This document shows, one piece after another, positions 1-11,199 of a stretch of 53,103 bases of DNA. Every line of letters begins with the position of its first letter. The first letter of the stretch is position 1. The stretch is from Brachionus rotundiformis (lineage: Eukaryota > Rotifera > Eurotatoria > Ploima > Brachionidae): assembly GCA_016802295.1 (NCBI GenBank), contig JAESIW010000020.1:6003809-6056911 (forward strand), read 5' to 3'. A model generated the notes under the pieces. The model saw only the letters and a program-made list of their open reading frames with translations. It was not told where the DNA came from and searched no databases. The translations under genes were made by a program, and so were the position numbers.

Positions 1-70
1 TTTGCCTATTTTAAATTTTTTACAAAATTATTTCTTATCTTTTATGAGAATATGAATAAATTAAACTCAC

Positions 71-494
71 GTCCAACTTGAGCAGGTGGTTGTGGTGGAG
101 CTTCACGAACAACCAAAGGCTCTGGAGTAGCTGGTCTAGCTGGCTGTTGACGAATGATTAGTGGTGGAGCTGGTGGAGTCAAAGTGTTTGGCTGTTGTTG
201 GATGATAATCTCGCCTGGAGCTGGCGGAGTTGGTGGTCTCAAGTATCTGATGGCCAACTCTTGAATGTATTCCAATTGTTGTACAGTCCTCTTGGTAATC
301 AATTCAGGATTGGAATCTTCATTGATTGAGTATTGAGTGATTGGAATGGCACCTCTCCAATTGACTACTTCTTGTTTATTTGCCCAAACACCTCGTTGAC
401 CATTTACAGTTATTTCTTCTGATTCATTGATGGTAATTGGATCTGATGATCTCAAAATGGCTTGTTCAATTTCGCTTAGATAACTGGCATTCAT
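71..494 (-). CDS. Proline-rich repeat protein, 5' exon only (partial)
   Basis: First coding exon of a minus-strand gene that continues past the left edge. It starts at the ATG at 494 and reads 141 codons to a donor GTGAGT at 70-65; reading on into the intron gives a stop soon after. The first 80 residues are ordinary acidic sequence. From about residue 86 there is a proline-rich array with a period near 19 residues: TPPAPGEIII, then TPPAPPLII, then TPEPLVV, each followed by a Gln/Arg/Pro-rich link. Each unit is a Pro-rich turn followed by three aliphatic residues. No signal peptide or membrane segment is visible. I have an impression that such repeats occur in other invertebrates but cannot confirm it, so the function is unknown. 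The exon call is secure; the rest of the protein is missing. Confidence 0.8.
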
Positions 495-1619
495 TTTAAC
501 AATTAATCTTACTGATAAAGGTAGATATTTTTTTTGAGAAAAATTTTTGAATTAAGACCTATAAATACCTTGCTCAAAATTAGATTGAAAACACAATCAT
601 TTTAAAAATTAATTTAAATGTTTTTCTGCTAAATTTTTTTAATTGGAATTTCAATTAAAACAAAAATCAAACTTATTATACAAAAAAATAATTTTAAAAT
701 GCGGCCCAGTAGGTAGAATTAATTCAGCTTAAATAGAGATAAACTTAGCATAATAATTGGTCTTTACAAATTGACGCCAACATTTAAAGGTTGATTTAAA
801 TTTTATCAAAATAAAGTATATATTGTCAATTGTCAAAAAAAAAACTAACAATTACTATGATTTTCTAAAACTCTATTTAAATTTTAATTGAATTAATTCA
901 CACCACAAAATACCAAAACATTATATTTTATAAAAATAAAAAAAAAATAGATTCAATTTAAGCTTGATTATATTTTTGAATGCAAGTGATTGACCGAATT
1001 CAAATCGCTGATCAATACATTTTTCATTTTGTTGGAAAAAATCTGAGCCAAGTCTTTCTGTATAAGCCAAAAATAAGTGGTATTTTCTACTCTATGGTCA
1101 GCTTTTAACAACATTAGAAATAAACAGTATCTTTATTAATTGTATTCCAATTCAAAAATTATATTTTTTGTATTTTTTTGCAAAAGAAAGTGAAATTATC
1201 TTATTAAAATTAAATTAAAAATTAAAAAAAAAACAATGCCAATGTAAGCTAGCAATTAAAGCTGACCAATTTTGCAAAATTTTTCCCAAATTTGCATTTT
1301 ACTCAAGAAATTTAAATTTTTCAAAATTTTTTATTAATTTTTATTTTAAATATTTTAATAACATGTTATTAGTGTTTTAATGTCTTTTGTTTAGAAGATC
1401 ATTTGTTTTATTGATAAGGATCTGAAAAATTGATTTAAAACAAAATTATACCAAAATGACAACAATTCATTTGCTGTTGAAAGCTCGTAAAAGCATAATT
1501 AAAATATCATATTCAAAACAAATTTTATTTCTATTATCTAATTTAAATTAAATTGACTATTGGAATGAACATTCATTTTAAACAAGTCTTAACAATATTA
1601 ATAACACAACATTGCTTAT
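495..1619. other. AT-rich intergenic stretch
   Basis: No reading frame, RNA gene or repeat that I can recognise. Several A and T homopolymer runs. It includes the upstream region of the proline-rich gene. Confidence 0.6.
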
Positions 1620-1965
1620 TTATTATTTGAAGATAATTTTTGCTATTATTATCATTATTTTTGGGCTAAGATAAGTGAATATCTTACTAAGCGTATTTGA
1701 GAGAAAAAATGCTATTCCTTTCTCTATGGCAGCCTTTTGTTCTGAAACATACTTGTTGTAACGTGCTTTAAAACCATTTATCTTGTCTTTGGTTTCAATT
1801 TGTTTCAATTATGTCTCCTATTTTCTTTTTTTTTCCAGGGAATCGAGCCCTAGATTTAGGAGCCGTTCAGCGTAGCAGGTCCCGTGGTTGCGGAACCATC
1901 TTAGGAGCTCTTTGCACATTTTCTATTTTCTTGATTGCAATTTAGGGCATTCCAGACAGAGTAAG
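1620..1965 (-). mobile_element. Decayed non-LTR retrotransposon, C-terminal fragment (family 2)
   Basis: Read on the minus strand, the GC-richer island at about 1840-1960 gives, through stops and frameshifts, the phrase IKKIENVQRAPKMVPQ followed by RDLL and then KKKKIGDIIE. This matches the conserved C-terminal block of CR1/Jockey-type LINE reverse transcriptases (E.VQRRATK, then RDLPY.ERL, then RRRGDLIE), which is also present in the better copy at 49.2 kb. Downstream, KDKINGF corresponds to the usual NKIDKINW-type stretch. At least two in-frame stops show that it is dead. On the plus strand the same island is flanked by an acceptor-like and a donor-like site, which makes it look like an exon, but all frames are broken. 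Confidence 0.65.
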
Positions 1966-2681
1966 TTTTGAAGTTCTTTGTAAAAAACCATACCGTTTTA
2001 TAGTTTGTCATAATTGTTCAATAAATTTATCTAATTTCTTTATTTTCAGAATATGCAACGAGTATTCATTAAAGTTTAGAAAATTTATCACCTTCAAGTC
2101 AAAATATTGACTACCTATGATTTACTTAGCTTATAAGAAAGTTTGGTCATCAATTTCTTCTATTCAAGAATATGTCATTTCAAAAAAGTGACCAAAAAAC
2201 TCTTTTTTTCTTCTCTAATAAATCTACCTATTAGACTGTAATCGATTTATACTAAAGATAATAATTTGAGATAATGTTCTTTTTAGATATTATTAGTAAA
2301 AAATTAAACGCTTTCAGTCTTTGGAAAATACAAACATGAAAAAGTATTAGATAATTTCAATAATTTAAATTCTCTTATTCAATAATTTGATTCATTATTT
2401 GAAAAATGTTTTTAAAAAGAGATAAAATTATTTGAACCTTAGAATAAAAATAATTGTGAAAATATAATAAAAAAAAATTTTTATAATCTTTTTTATAAAT
2501 GATTTAAGGTGTATAATTTAGCACTAAAGCATACAAAGCTTTCATGAGTTAAATCTTTAGAGATATAAATTCTATCTAAATCTCAGGTTGAGACTGTTGG
2601 TTACAATATATTGCAACAAAATGTCATGAAATAAAAAAAATAAAATCTAAAATCAAAATTTTACATCAACTCATTTATTTA
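1966..2681. other. AT-rich intergenic stretch upstream of the LRR gene
   Basis: Nothing recognisable. It must contain the promoter of the gene starting at 2682, but no distinct TATA or initiator element stands out in such AT-rich DNA. Confidence 0.5.
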
Positions 2682-5600
2682 ATGATGTCAAACAGGATGG
2701 AAATAAAAAAGACCAAGGCCGGAAATCAGCTAGGATCCAACAAATCTTCAAACACAGCTGAATCGGTGCACACCGATGAAATAATGAGCTCTGTCTCGAA
2801 TACAGACCCGGTCGGACGGAAGATCGACCCAAGTCAGACAAATAGCTTGGCTACCATCAGTATGAAAAGAAAGAGCCTCAATTACCATGGTGCATATCTT
2901 CTTTCGCAAAGAATAAAAGTAAAATCTTAATTAAAAATTGTCAATCACGTACATATTTGGCTTTAACAGCAAGACTTTTCAATAATCCAAATCATTGATT
3001 TAAGTGAAAATCAGCTGGAGGATGAAGGAATATTATATTTGTCAATTTCATTTCGTCTTTGTACCAAACTTAACAGTTTGGTAATATGTTTTTTAACTCT
3101 ATTTACTTAAATAATTTTTTTTCTCAAGAATTTAAGCAGTAATTCCATCACAGAATATGGTGTAAGAGTTCTGCTGGAAAATTTAAGCTTTCGACGCTTG
3201 AAATATTTGAACTTGTCTGGCAATTTAATTGGAAATAAAGGAGTAGAGCATCTTGCAAAATATTTACCAGTAAAATTATCAAAAGATAGAATTTAAAATT
3301 TATTTAATCTATAAGTTTTTAATAGAGCATTCAAATCGAGCATTTGGCGCTTAATTCAGCTGGTATCGAGGATGACGGAGCCAAAGCAATTGGTTTTTCA
3401 TTAAGTAACTTTGATCAATTGGTTTTATTTTTTTAACCAAAATTCTTATTTTCAAGTGTCATCAAATTTTTTGAAAACAATTGAACTATCTTGGAACAAC
3501 TTTAAGTCAAATGGCTCGGTGGTGCTTTCGCGCGGACTTATGGTAATCAATTAACATCAGTAATTCACTTATTTTAATTAATTTTTTTTAACCAAGGGAA
3601 ACAATTCTGTGGAAGAAATTTATTTATCATACAATAATAATTTTGGATACGATGGCATTGTTGCTATGGCAGAATGTTTAAAAATAAATAAAAATCTAAA
3701 ACTGGTTGATTTAACAAGCACAAGAATTAACTTTGACGGTGCCAAAGCCATAGCTCAAGGTCTAAAAGCTAACTCAACACTTAAGTCCTTGAATGTAAAG
3801 CAAAAGCAAAGTTTATTAAAATGATTATTTATTTTTAACTTAAGCTAAGCTATAACAATGTAACTAGTTCAGGTATTTATGAAATACTTAGAAGTGTAAA
3901 CACCGAAACCAGTGGTCTGGAATATTTGGGCTTAAAAGTAAGACTGTCATTTTTTAAAAAAAAATTAATGTCTGGAAAAGAACGTTCCAATGCAAAAACA
4001 TTTAGTGCTGATTGTCGAATTGGTCCAGCAAAGGCGCAAATTTAGCTGTGATTATGGAAGTATGATTCTTTATCCTGAAAGTATAAACATAAGAACATGT
4101 AAATTTGGTTTAAAAATTTTTATCTTTAATCATTTAGAGAGCAAATTAATTTTTAAATTTTATTTATTTTAATTAATTTTACTTCTTTTTTAAATATCTA
4201 TTTAAATTAAGTATAGAAAGTTTAAATACCGATAAAAAAAAACTTGATTTTACATGAAGTCTAATAATCTTTGATTTAAAATGTCTAGTTACATAAACAG
4301 ATTTTAAAAAATTTATAAATGATAAAAGTTGTCAATGTAATGATAATAATTTAAACTTATTTTTTTGTAGAAATTTTTAATTAAAAGCAATCAAGTTCTA
4401 TTTTTTAAAAATCCAGTTCAACAATTCAATAATTTTTGCCACACAATTATTTTTCGAAGAATTTTTTAATTTTCAATTAATTATACCACTCTTATATTCT
4501 CTTAATTGAAAAATTAATTAGTTGAAAGTTTACGTGTAAATGTATGTAAATGATTTTTTTCTCGCAAATCGAATACAAGCTTTGCGATCTTGATTACGAA
4601 ATAAAAATTAAATCAAAAATTATTTATAATATTAAAAAAAACATTATTATTATAATTAACTTAATAATTTTTAGGGATAGTTTAATTTTAAATAGAATAT
4701 CAGAAATCAAATATTTAAAAATTTAAGACATTTTTTATTAGCTTTTTTACTTATGGAACAGAGTTGGAAAAAAATTTTATAATAATAATAATAATGTAAT
4801 TAAATAATTGATTGATTTATCTAGCGAGTGATGATGAATCAATGATTAGACTGGCAAGATACTTGGGTGAAAAAAGAATGCGACTTATTGACATGTTCCG
4901 AGTTTTGGACAAAAACAACAAATTAGAAATGAACAAAACTGAATTCATTAGAAGGATGAAAGTGAGATAATTGCTTAAAAAAAGATTAATTTTAAAAAAT
5001 TAATTTCAGCTTTTTGAGCCCCGATTGACCCAGAAGGATTTGCATATAATCGCCAAAAATCTGTCAACCAAAGACACAATTTATTACAGGTTTTTGAAAA
5101 TTAATTAAAAAATTTCTAAAAAATATATTAAACTTTATCTAGTTCTTTATTTGCTCAAATGACCAAGCCAAAGCCTGATAATATCTTTGAGATAAATCGC
5201 AAAAAAGCCCAACTAAATGAAGAAGAAGATAGATTTTTAAACAAGTTTAATAAGAATCAAAATTTGAAAAAAATTTCTGATGAAAAAAATTCATCCAGCA
5301 AAATTTTGGATAAAAATGAATCAAAATTTAAAGAGTATTTGCCTATTCAATAATAATTTATTATCTTTGATTGTCTATTTTCTTCCAGGATCAAAAATTG
5401 GCTCGAAAGTCAAGATGCTGTCTCAAATGATTCAGATTTTGTGTACGAAAGTGAAAAAGATTACAAAAAAGATCAAAAAAGTGTCCAACTAAAGCTTCCA
5501 CAAATTAAAACCGAATCAACTAAAATTGGTTATTCGGACAAGCGATTTACAAGATCAGATTCTTCGTTTAATAAAACGCTCAAAGACACTAAAGAAGTTA

Positions 5601-5821
5601 AATCACTGTCCAGACTTAGCATAAAGTCTAACTCTAATAACAACAATGGTAGATTTTCTAGTCAAAGTCATTACCAAACAAAGTCAAAGAAAAGCCATCT
5701 AGACACTTCGAGTGAAAGAATTAAAAATGAAAAATTTAAACCTATTGAAAAAATTGATGAAGGTCTAAATTTAACTAATGATAACAAAAATACCAATTTA
5801 CAATCAGTGCAAACGGGATAA
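2682..5821 (+). CDS. Leucine-rich repeat protein, LRRC74/NLRC3-like, with EF-hand-like region
   Basis: Twelve exons: 2682-2918, 2970-3080, 3129-3269, 3326-3404, 3457-3542, 3597-3794, 3845-3937, 3981-4098, 4825-4961, 5010-5089, 5143-5334, 5389-5821. All introns are GT-AG and all phases agree, giving 634 aa. Residues 1-80 are polar. Residues ~85-320 are ribonuclease-inhibitor-type LRRs (IDLSENQLEDEG, YLNLSGNLIGNKG, IELSWNNFKSNG and others), roughly one to two repeats per exon. Exon 8 carries the NVPM...L..LVQQRRK segment that closes LRRC74-type arrays. Exons 9-10 resemble the degenerate EF-hand region of that family (RLIDMFRVLDKNNKLEMNKTEF). The last two exons form a Lys/Ser/Asn-rich disordered tail. 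No membrane segment is seen. Intron 8 (726 bp) is the only long intron. The start is the first ATG; a second ATG follows at once. Family function is poorly known (LRR scaffold), so the product is named by architecture only. Confidence 0.85.
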
Positions 5822-6016
5822 TTTAAAAAAATTTTCATCCTTTTTTTCAAACCTCATTTTATTTTAAGTATTATTTTTTTAATATGAATAAAACTAATTT
5901 AATATCAAAAATATTAAAATTAAAAAAATTTTAAATTATAAAAATTAAACATTTTACTTAATAAATTCTTGTCATTTGTTTAGTAAATGATTGATTTTGT
6001 TAAATTTCTGTGAGGA

Positions 6017-6690
6017 GTGTCAATAGACCAGATATTTGCGCTAGGAAACATAATAGAACAAAGTCTGGAATGGAATAGCTCATTGTTCCTAAACTTTGTA
6101 GACTTCAAGAGAGCTTTTGATAGTATACACAGAGAAGCCCTCTGGACCATATTAAGAAACTATGGCCTGTCACAGAAGAAAATTAACTTGATAAAACTCT
6201 TCTATGAGAACTACGAGTGTAGCGTAAGCCAGGAAAAATGGCAATCTGAGAGCTTCAAAGTGTCTACAAGAGTCAGACAAGGATGTGTTTTCTATCCGAG
6301 ATTATTCCTAATTATGACTGATTATGTCATGAGGAAAACCGTTTCAATCCCGAGGGGTATACAGTGGGACTGAAACCAGTGTGGAAATCAAAGTACTACA
6401 GAAAGGAAACAATAATCAAGATAAGGAAGTCAGAGCCTTTGAGTCAATGTATCAGAAATAAAAGACTACGGTGGCTTGGACATTTACTTAGAATGAAAAG
6501 AATAGGAATACCAAGCTGAGCTCAATGGACACCTCAAGGGCGAAGAAAGGTAGGAAGACCAGCAATGCAGAAGACAGGCCACCGAAATGGGAATGACATT
6601 GGGAGAAGCAAGGGTGAAGGCAAAAGATCGACTTGAGTAGAAATCAAAAGTGATGACCCTATGCTCCACAAGGAATGAATAAGGAAAAAA
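6017..6690 (+). mobile_element. Non-LTR retrotransposon fragment, RT domain plus C-terminus (family 1)
   Basis: Positions 6017-6373 read as reverse transcriptase: IDQIFALGNIIEQ, then FVDFKRAFDSIHRE, then TRVRQGC, matching RT blocks of 'craniofacial development protein 2-like' LINE ORFs (FIDFKKAFDSVHRE; GVRQGC). It then jumps from RGIQW straight to the distal part (KPVWKSKYY, RLRWLGHLLRMKR, PQGRRKVGRP, GEARVKAKDRLEWKSKV). The YxDD palm motif is therefore missing through an internal deletion. Frameshifts and stops (for example the TGA after RGIQWD) show that it is inactive. The same family recurs at 10.6, 16.4, 19.7, 25.1-26.0 and 28.1 kb. Confidence 0.85.
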
Positions 6691-6699
6691 AAGTCAAAT

Positions 6700-7074
6700 T
6701 GGAAAAACAAAATTAAGAATTGAACGATAACAATAAAAATAAATCTGTCTAATTTACCTTTTTTATTGTCTCGCTTTGAAAGTAAATTTGATCATTTAAG
6801 CAAAATCAATAATGCATTTTATTTTTGTTGAAAAAAAATAAAAATTTTTAATTAATTAAATTATTCAATAAACCTGTAATTATTCTAGCTATAAATTAAA
6901 AAAAAATTAACAGAAAATTTAATTATCGATTTTGATAGATTATCTCCATATAAAAATAGAAAGGAAATGAGGTGCCTAGGCGACAAAAGTAAAATAATAT
7001 TATTTTTTATCTCGAGCTTATTTTCTAAAGTAAATATAAATATTGATTTTTGAGAATAAATCATTGGTATTATA
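6700..7074. other. AT-rich spacer before the CNG channel gene
   Basis: No gene seen. It presumably holds the channel promoter and 5' UTR. Confidence 0.5.
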
Positions 7075-9047
7075 ATGTCATGCATTGAGCGAAAATCTTC
7101 TACATCTGTCCCTTATGGTACCAAATCTGAATCTCACTGTCTCAGAATAGAGGTATTTAATAAAAATTAATATGTTATTTTATTCTTTTAAATAACTATT
7201 AGAGTGTTGTTTTTCAAAAACGTTTGTCCAGTAGATGGATCCGTAACCATCGAAGAGAAAGCCAAAGATCAGAACAAGAAGAGAATTTTCAAGAGCTTGA
7301 AGATCAGCAATCAAAACACGCTCAAGAACCCTCCAACCAACAAGATCAAATATCCACATTTAACGATTCAATCAATGAGCTTCCCATAAGTCTAAGTCTA
7401 CCATCTCGTATTAAATTAAAATTTGAAAAATTTTATATTAATCCTTTGAATAAATTTTATTACACTTGGTTAAGCATTTTTACCATTTGTTATCTGTACA
7501 ACATAATTTTTCTCATTGCCAGGTCAGCCTTCTGGCTTTTAGAGGAGCATGAATACGGCTTTATTTGGCACATAATTGACTATTTTATCATGGACATGGC
7601 TTATCTATTTGATATAATCATTAAATTTCTAACTGGCTATTTGGAAGAAGGTCTCCCATGTCCTAATAAGCGCAAAATAGCCAAACGTTACATTAAAACA
7701 TTTGCATTCAAAATAGACCTATTAAGTCTAGCTCCGACGGATTTTATTTACTTTCTTGTTAGACCAGAATACCAATCGAAGCGGGTACTTGCCGCCCTTA
7801 GGCTTAATAGGCTATTAAAAGTATCACGTTATTTGGAATTTTTAAATTTGACCGAAACAGAGACACGATTTCCAACAGCGTTCCGCATGAGCAACTTAAT
7901 TTTGAATATCTTGGTCGGAATGCATTGGAATGCTTGCATTTATTTCATAATAAGCAGTCTACAAGGATTTGGTAGTGACACATGGGTCTATCCAAGCTTG
8001 ACTCACGAAGACTTAGAGCATAACCAAACACAAGTGCAAAATAATAATATTCTTTTCACTGATGAATTGGACTCACAGTACATTTACTGCTTTTGGTGGT
8101 CAGTTCAGACACTAACCACCATAGCTGAGGTGCCTGAGCCCAACAATTCATATCAGGAAATGTACATGTCAATTTTATTGATGATTGGTGTTGTTATATT
8201 GGCTATAACGATTGGCAGTGCGGCTGATATGGTCGAAAATGCCAATAGACAAAGCTTGGACCTACAGCAAAAGTGTGACTATGCAAAGCTGTTTTTGAAA
8301 CAGCACAAAATTTATGGAGAGCTCGAGACTAGAATCAAGAATTATCTTGATTACTTGTGGATAGCTAAAAATGTAGATTTAGATGAGGTATTGAATGTTT
8401 TACCAAACAATTTGCGCAAAGAAATCGCCATGAATGTTCACATGGAGACTTTGAAGCGTGTACATGTGTTCCAAGACTGTGAACCAGGTCTACTAGAAGA
8501 GTTGGTTACAAAATTAAAACTACAGATATATTCGCCAGGGGACTATGTGTGCAGAAAAGGTGATGTCGGACACGAGATGTATTTTATTAAGACAGGTGCA
8601 TTACAGGTAGTGAGTCCGGATGGAAGTCAAGTTTATGCAACATTAGGAGCTGGTGCTGCCTTTGGAGAAATTAGTATTTTGGACATTCCTGGAAATAAAA
8701 ATGGAAATAAAAGAACAGCTAATATAAGGTCAGTGGGCTTTTCTGATGTGTTTCAGTTGAGGAAAAAAGATCTCTGGGACGCATTGAGTGAATATCCTGT
8801 GGCCAAAAATGTGTTGATTGAAAAAGGTAAAGCCCTGCTCAGAAAAGATAAGCTACTTGACGAAGAACTAGCCGAAAAAATTGAAAGAAAACAAAAGCCA
8901 CTTGATGAACAAATTGAATTATTTCAAAAGAATAAAATGGTTGATTTGGGCAAAAAATTGGACAAGTTTTTTAATTGCTACAATGAATTTTTGAGAGAGT
9001 GTAAGGATAATTTATTCATTATTGAAAATCACTTTGATAATAAATAA
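7075..9047 (+). CDS. Cyclic nucleotide-gated cation channel, CNGA type
   Basis: Two exons, 7075-7152 and 7203-9047 (50-bp intron), 640 aa. The ATG at 7075 is supported because exon 1 joins in frame to coding that runs 5' of any ATG in exon 2. Plasma-membrane tetrameric channel opened by cGMP or cAMP in sensory signalling. S1 starts near residue 113. S4 and S5 read LRLNRLLKVSRYLEF and HWNACIYF, both close to CNGA subunits. The pore is at ~320-345. A C-linker follows, then the cyclic-nucleotide-binding domain at ~450-560 with the FGEIS phosphate-binding cassette (~513) and RTAN (~530), including the key Arg. The C-terminal helical region (GKALLRKDKLLDEE) resembles the CNGA tail rather than CNGB. 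Oddity: the filter reads TTIAE where CNGA subunits have TTIGE (Ala codon at 8124-8126). The acidic Glu is kept. The exact subtype is not certain, but the family is. Confidence 0.93.
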
Positions 9048-9098
9048 TTTAATTTTTGTCTAATATTTTATTTTAATAAATTTTTAAATTTTTTTTAT

Positions 9099-10011
9099 TT
9101 ATTTTTTATTTGGTTTTTTAAAAGCTTGTTTTTCCTTAGTTGGAATTTGTTTTTTTTGTTTTGGTAATTGTTTAACTTCTTCACGGTTATCATTTTTTCG
9201 CTTAGCACCTTTAGTCTCTTCGTTTTTAATTTCTTTTTTGGAAACAGTTTTTTTTTCTTGAGGAGTCCTCTTTTCTGTTGGTAGTTGCTTTTTGGGAGCT
9301 TCTTTTTTCTTTTTACCATCACTTTTTTCAATTGTCTCTTTTTGAATTTTATCTTTTTTGCTTTTCTTTTCTTCTGCTTTAGGATTGAGCTAGGAAAAAA
9401 TAATTACCCAATATATATTTAGATAATATTTTAGGTTGACCTACAACTTGGTTAAGATCTAAATTAATGCCAAGAGATTTTAATTTTTCCTGTCTTTTTT
9501 TCATTTTTAATGAGCCCCTAAGACCGATTTTCTTGATTGAAAAAAAAGTTAATTTTTTTATCTACTTGGTACAAATCAAAATTACAATTAGTTTTTCGGC
9601 CGATTTTTTCTGATTAAATTTTTTCCTAAACATTGACTGAAGAGGTTTGAAAAACTTCTTTTTGGCATCTTTAAAGGTTTCTGGGTGAAGTTTTTCATGT
9701 GGTACAGAATGACACTTTAAAAGTTTGTTAAACATAAGATAATTGTTCATGGTTTCGGCAGCAATGTCAGCGACTTGTTTGTTTTCAAATTGAACAAATC
9801 CATATCCTTTGTAATTACCATTTATTTTGGAGCGGGCTAACCGCACACGGCAAACTTTTCCAAATTGAGAAAAGTACGATTTTATTTCGTCTTCATAAAA
9901 TCCATGCGGTAAATGACCAATGTACATGTAACCGTACTGATCCGCAGGTTTTCTCGGTGTTTTTTTTTGATTTGGTTTGTTTTTGGTTTTGGATAATTGA
10001 GTTTCGGACAT
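9099..10011 (-). CDS. NIFK: MKI67 FHA-domain-interacting nucleolar phosphoprotein-like RRM protein (NIFK/Nop15)
   Basis: Three exons on the minus strand: 10011-9586, 9531-9445, 9389-9099; 267 aa. It starts MSETQLS at the first ATG. A single RRM spans ~26-105 with RNP2 MYIGHL and RNP1 KGYGFVQF. After it come the family-typical PHEKLHPETFK segment and, across exons 1-2, the basic KLKSLGINLDL helix equivalent to the AKKGIDYDF region of human NIFK. Exon 3 is an extremely Lys/Glu-rich tail, as expected for a nucleolar protein. In the family the RRM protein acts in 60S ribosome assembly (yeast Nop15) and binds Ki-67 in vertebrates; the Ki-67-binding motif itself is not evident here. It lies tail-to-tail with the CNG channel, whose stop is only 51 bp away, so the 3' UTRs must be very short or overlap. 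Confidence 0.88.
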
Positions 10012-10640
10012 TCTAATGATAAAAAATTTTTAAATTAATTTAAATAAATTTTTAACACATTTTTTTATTTGAAAAGAAAAAATTAAAATTTTTTATACTT
10101 TACTCAAAGAATATTTTTATTAAAATATTAATTTTAATATAGCAAACTAAAATTAACTTAAGTTTATCTTTGCACGAGATAATTTAAATTCTTTATTATT
10201 TTCGATTTGTCTTAAATTAAAAATAAAAGAAAAATTTTTATATATCTTGGTACTTCAGTAAAAGTTAAATTTGTTGAAACCACTACCATATTTTGATTTT
10301 ATTATTGCGCTGGACTTTTCTGATATTTTCTTGAGAAAGCTCAACTTGACTCCTTGTTGTCCGAGCATTTACCGAATGAAGTTTAGTACAAGATGACCGA
10401 TTAGCACTTAATTTATTTAATTAATATAAAATAATTTAAAAAAGAATATCTATCATTTGAAGAATCTTTTTTCACATTTCTCTAGCCCAGATATATGGTA
10501 TTAAAAGTTTCATTTTTATATAGTTAAGAATTATCAAATATCCATCTTAAAACACTAAAATTTAAATCCTGAATTATATATATTATATTAATAACTTAAA
10601 ATTTAAGGAATAGTAACAATTAAATGGAACAGAAAATCCA
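10012..10640. other. AT-rich intergenic stretch
   Basis: Upstream region of NIFK followed by DNA with no recognisable coding. A moderately GC-richer patch at about 10300-10400 has no open frame and was not identified. Confidence 0.5.
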
Positions 10641-11195
10641 AGAAAACTTTTGAAAGAAGAAGAAAACTTCCTGTCCAAGGGATACAGTGGGGATTAACAG
10701 CAAAGCTTGATCGATTGATCTTATGCTGGTAACGAATGATGAAAAATGCATGCACATGAAAACAAAGAACATAATTAACAGTGCAAATTAAAAGTCAGGT
10801 GCATAAATACCAAGTTGGATACCCCAGCAGCATCTATGGATCACAATCGAATGTGTAATCGAATTTACATGATAGAAAATGATAGTAAATATCTAAGAAG
10901 GAAGTATTGGAAGGTTGGAAGGAGGATACTTGGAAATTGTCAAATAATGAATTATACAAAAAAAAATATAACAAATTTAAAACCAATGAGCAAATACACC
11001 AAAAAAAGGCTACAGTGGCTTGGGAATTTTCTTGGAATGAAAGAAACGCCAATATCAAACAGAGCTTTTGTGAAAAAAGGAGGGCGGCATGCAATAACAT
11101 GGAAGACAACAATCACAAGAGAGGAGCAATAAAAATGACATGAGAAGAAGCAAGGGTGACTTGAGCTATAAATATAACCTGTGATCAATTATGTG
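10640..11195 (+). mobile_element. Decayed non-LTR retrotransposon fragment (family 1)
   Basis: Contains the family-1 phrase GIQWGLTAKLDRL at ~10680-10720, and further on KRLQWLGNFLGMKETPISNRAF and, in a shifted frame, the TWKTTITRE stretch (11000-11130). These correspond to RLRWLGHLLRM.RTRIPNRA and TWRRT..KE in intact relatives. Many stops and small indels. The other short frames in this stretch are shadows of this relic. Confidence 0.75.
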
Positions 11196-11199
11196 CATA

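Noticed and set aside
1838..1965. Exon-like GC-rich island flanked by an acceptor and a GTAAGT donor on the plus strand
   Set aside because: All plus-strand frames contain stops, and the minus strand explains it as a LINE C-terminal relic.
6484..7085. Two minus-strand open frames of 61 and 66 codons
   Set aside because: One is the shadow of the LINE relic; the other is AT-rich and does not resemble a protein. The latter ends where the CNG channel start lies on the other strand.
10834..11188. Several overlapping frames of 78-105 codons on both strands
   Set aside because: All are shadows or parts of the decayed family-1 LINE, whose conserved block explains the only protein-like stretch.
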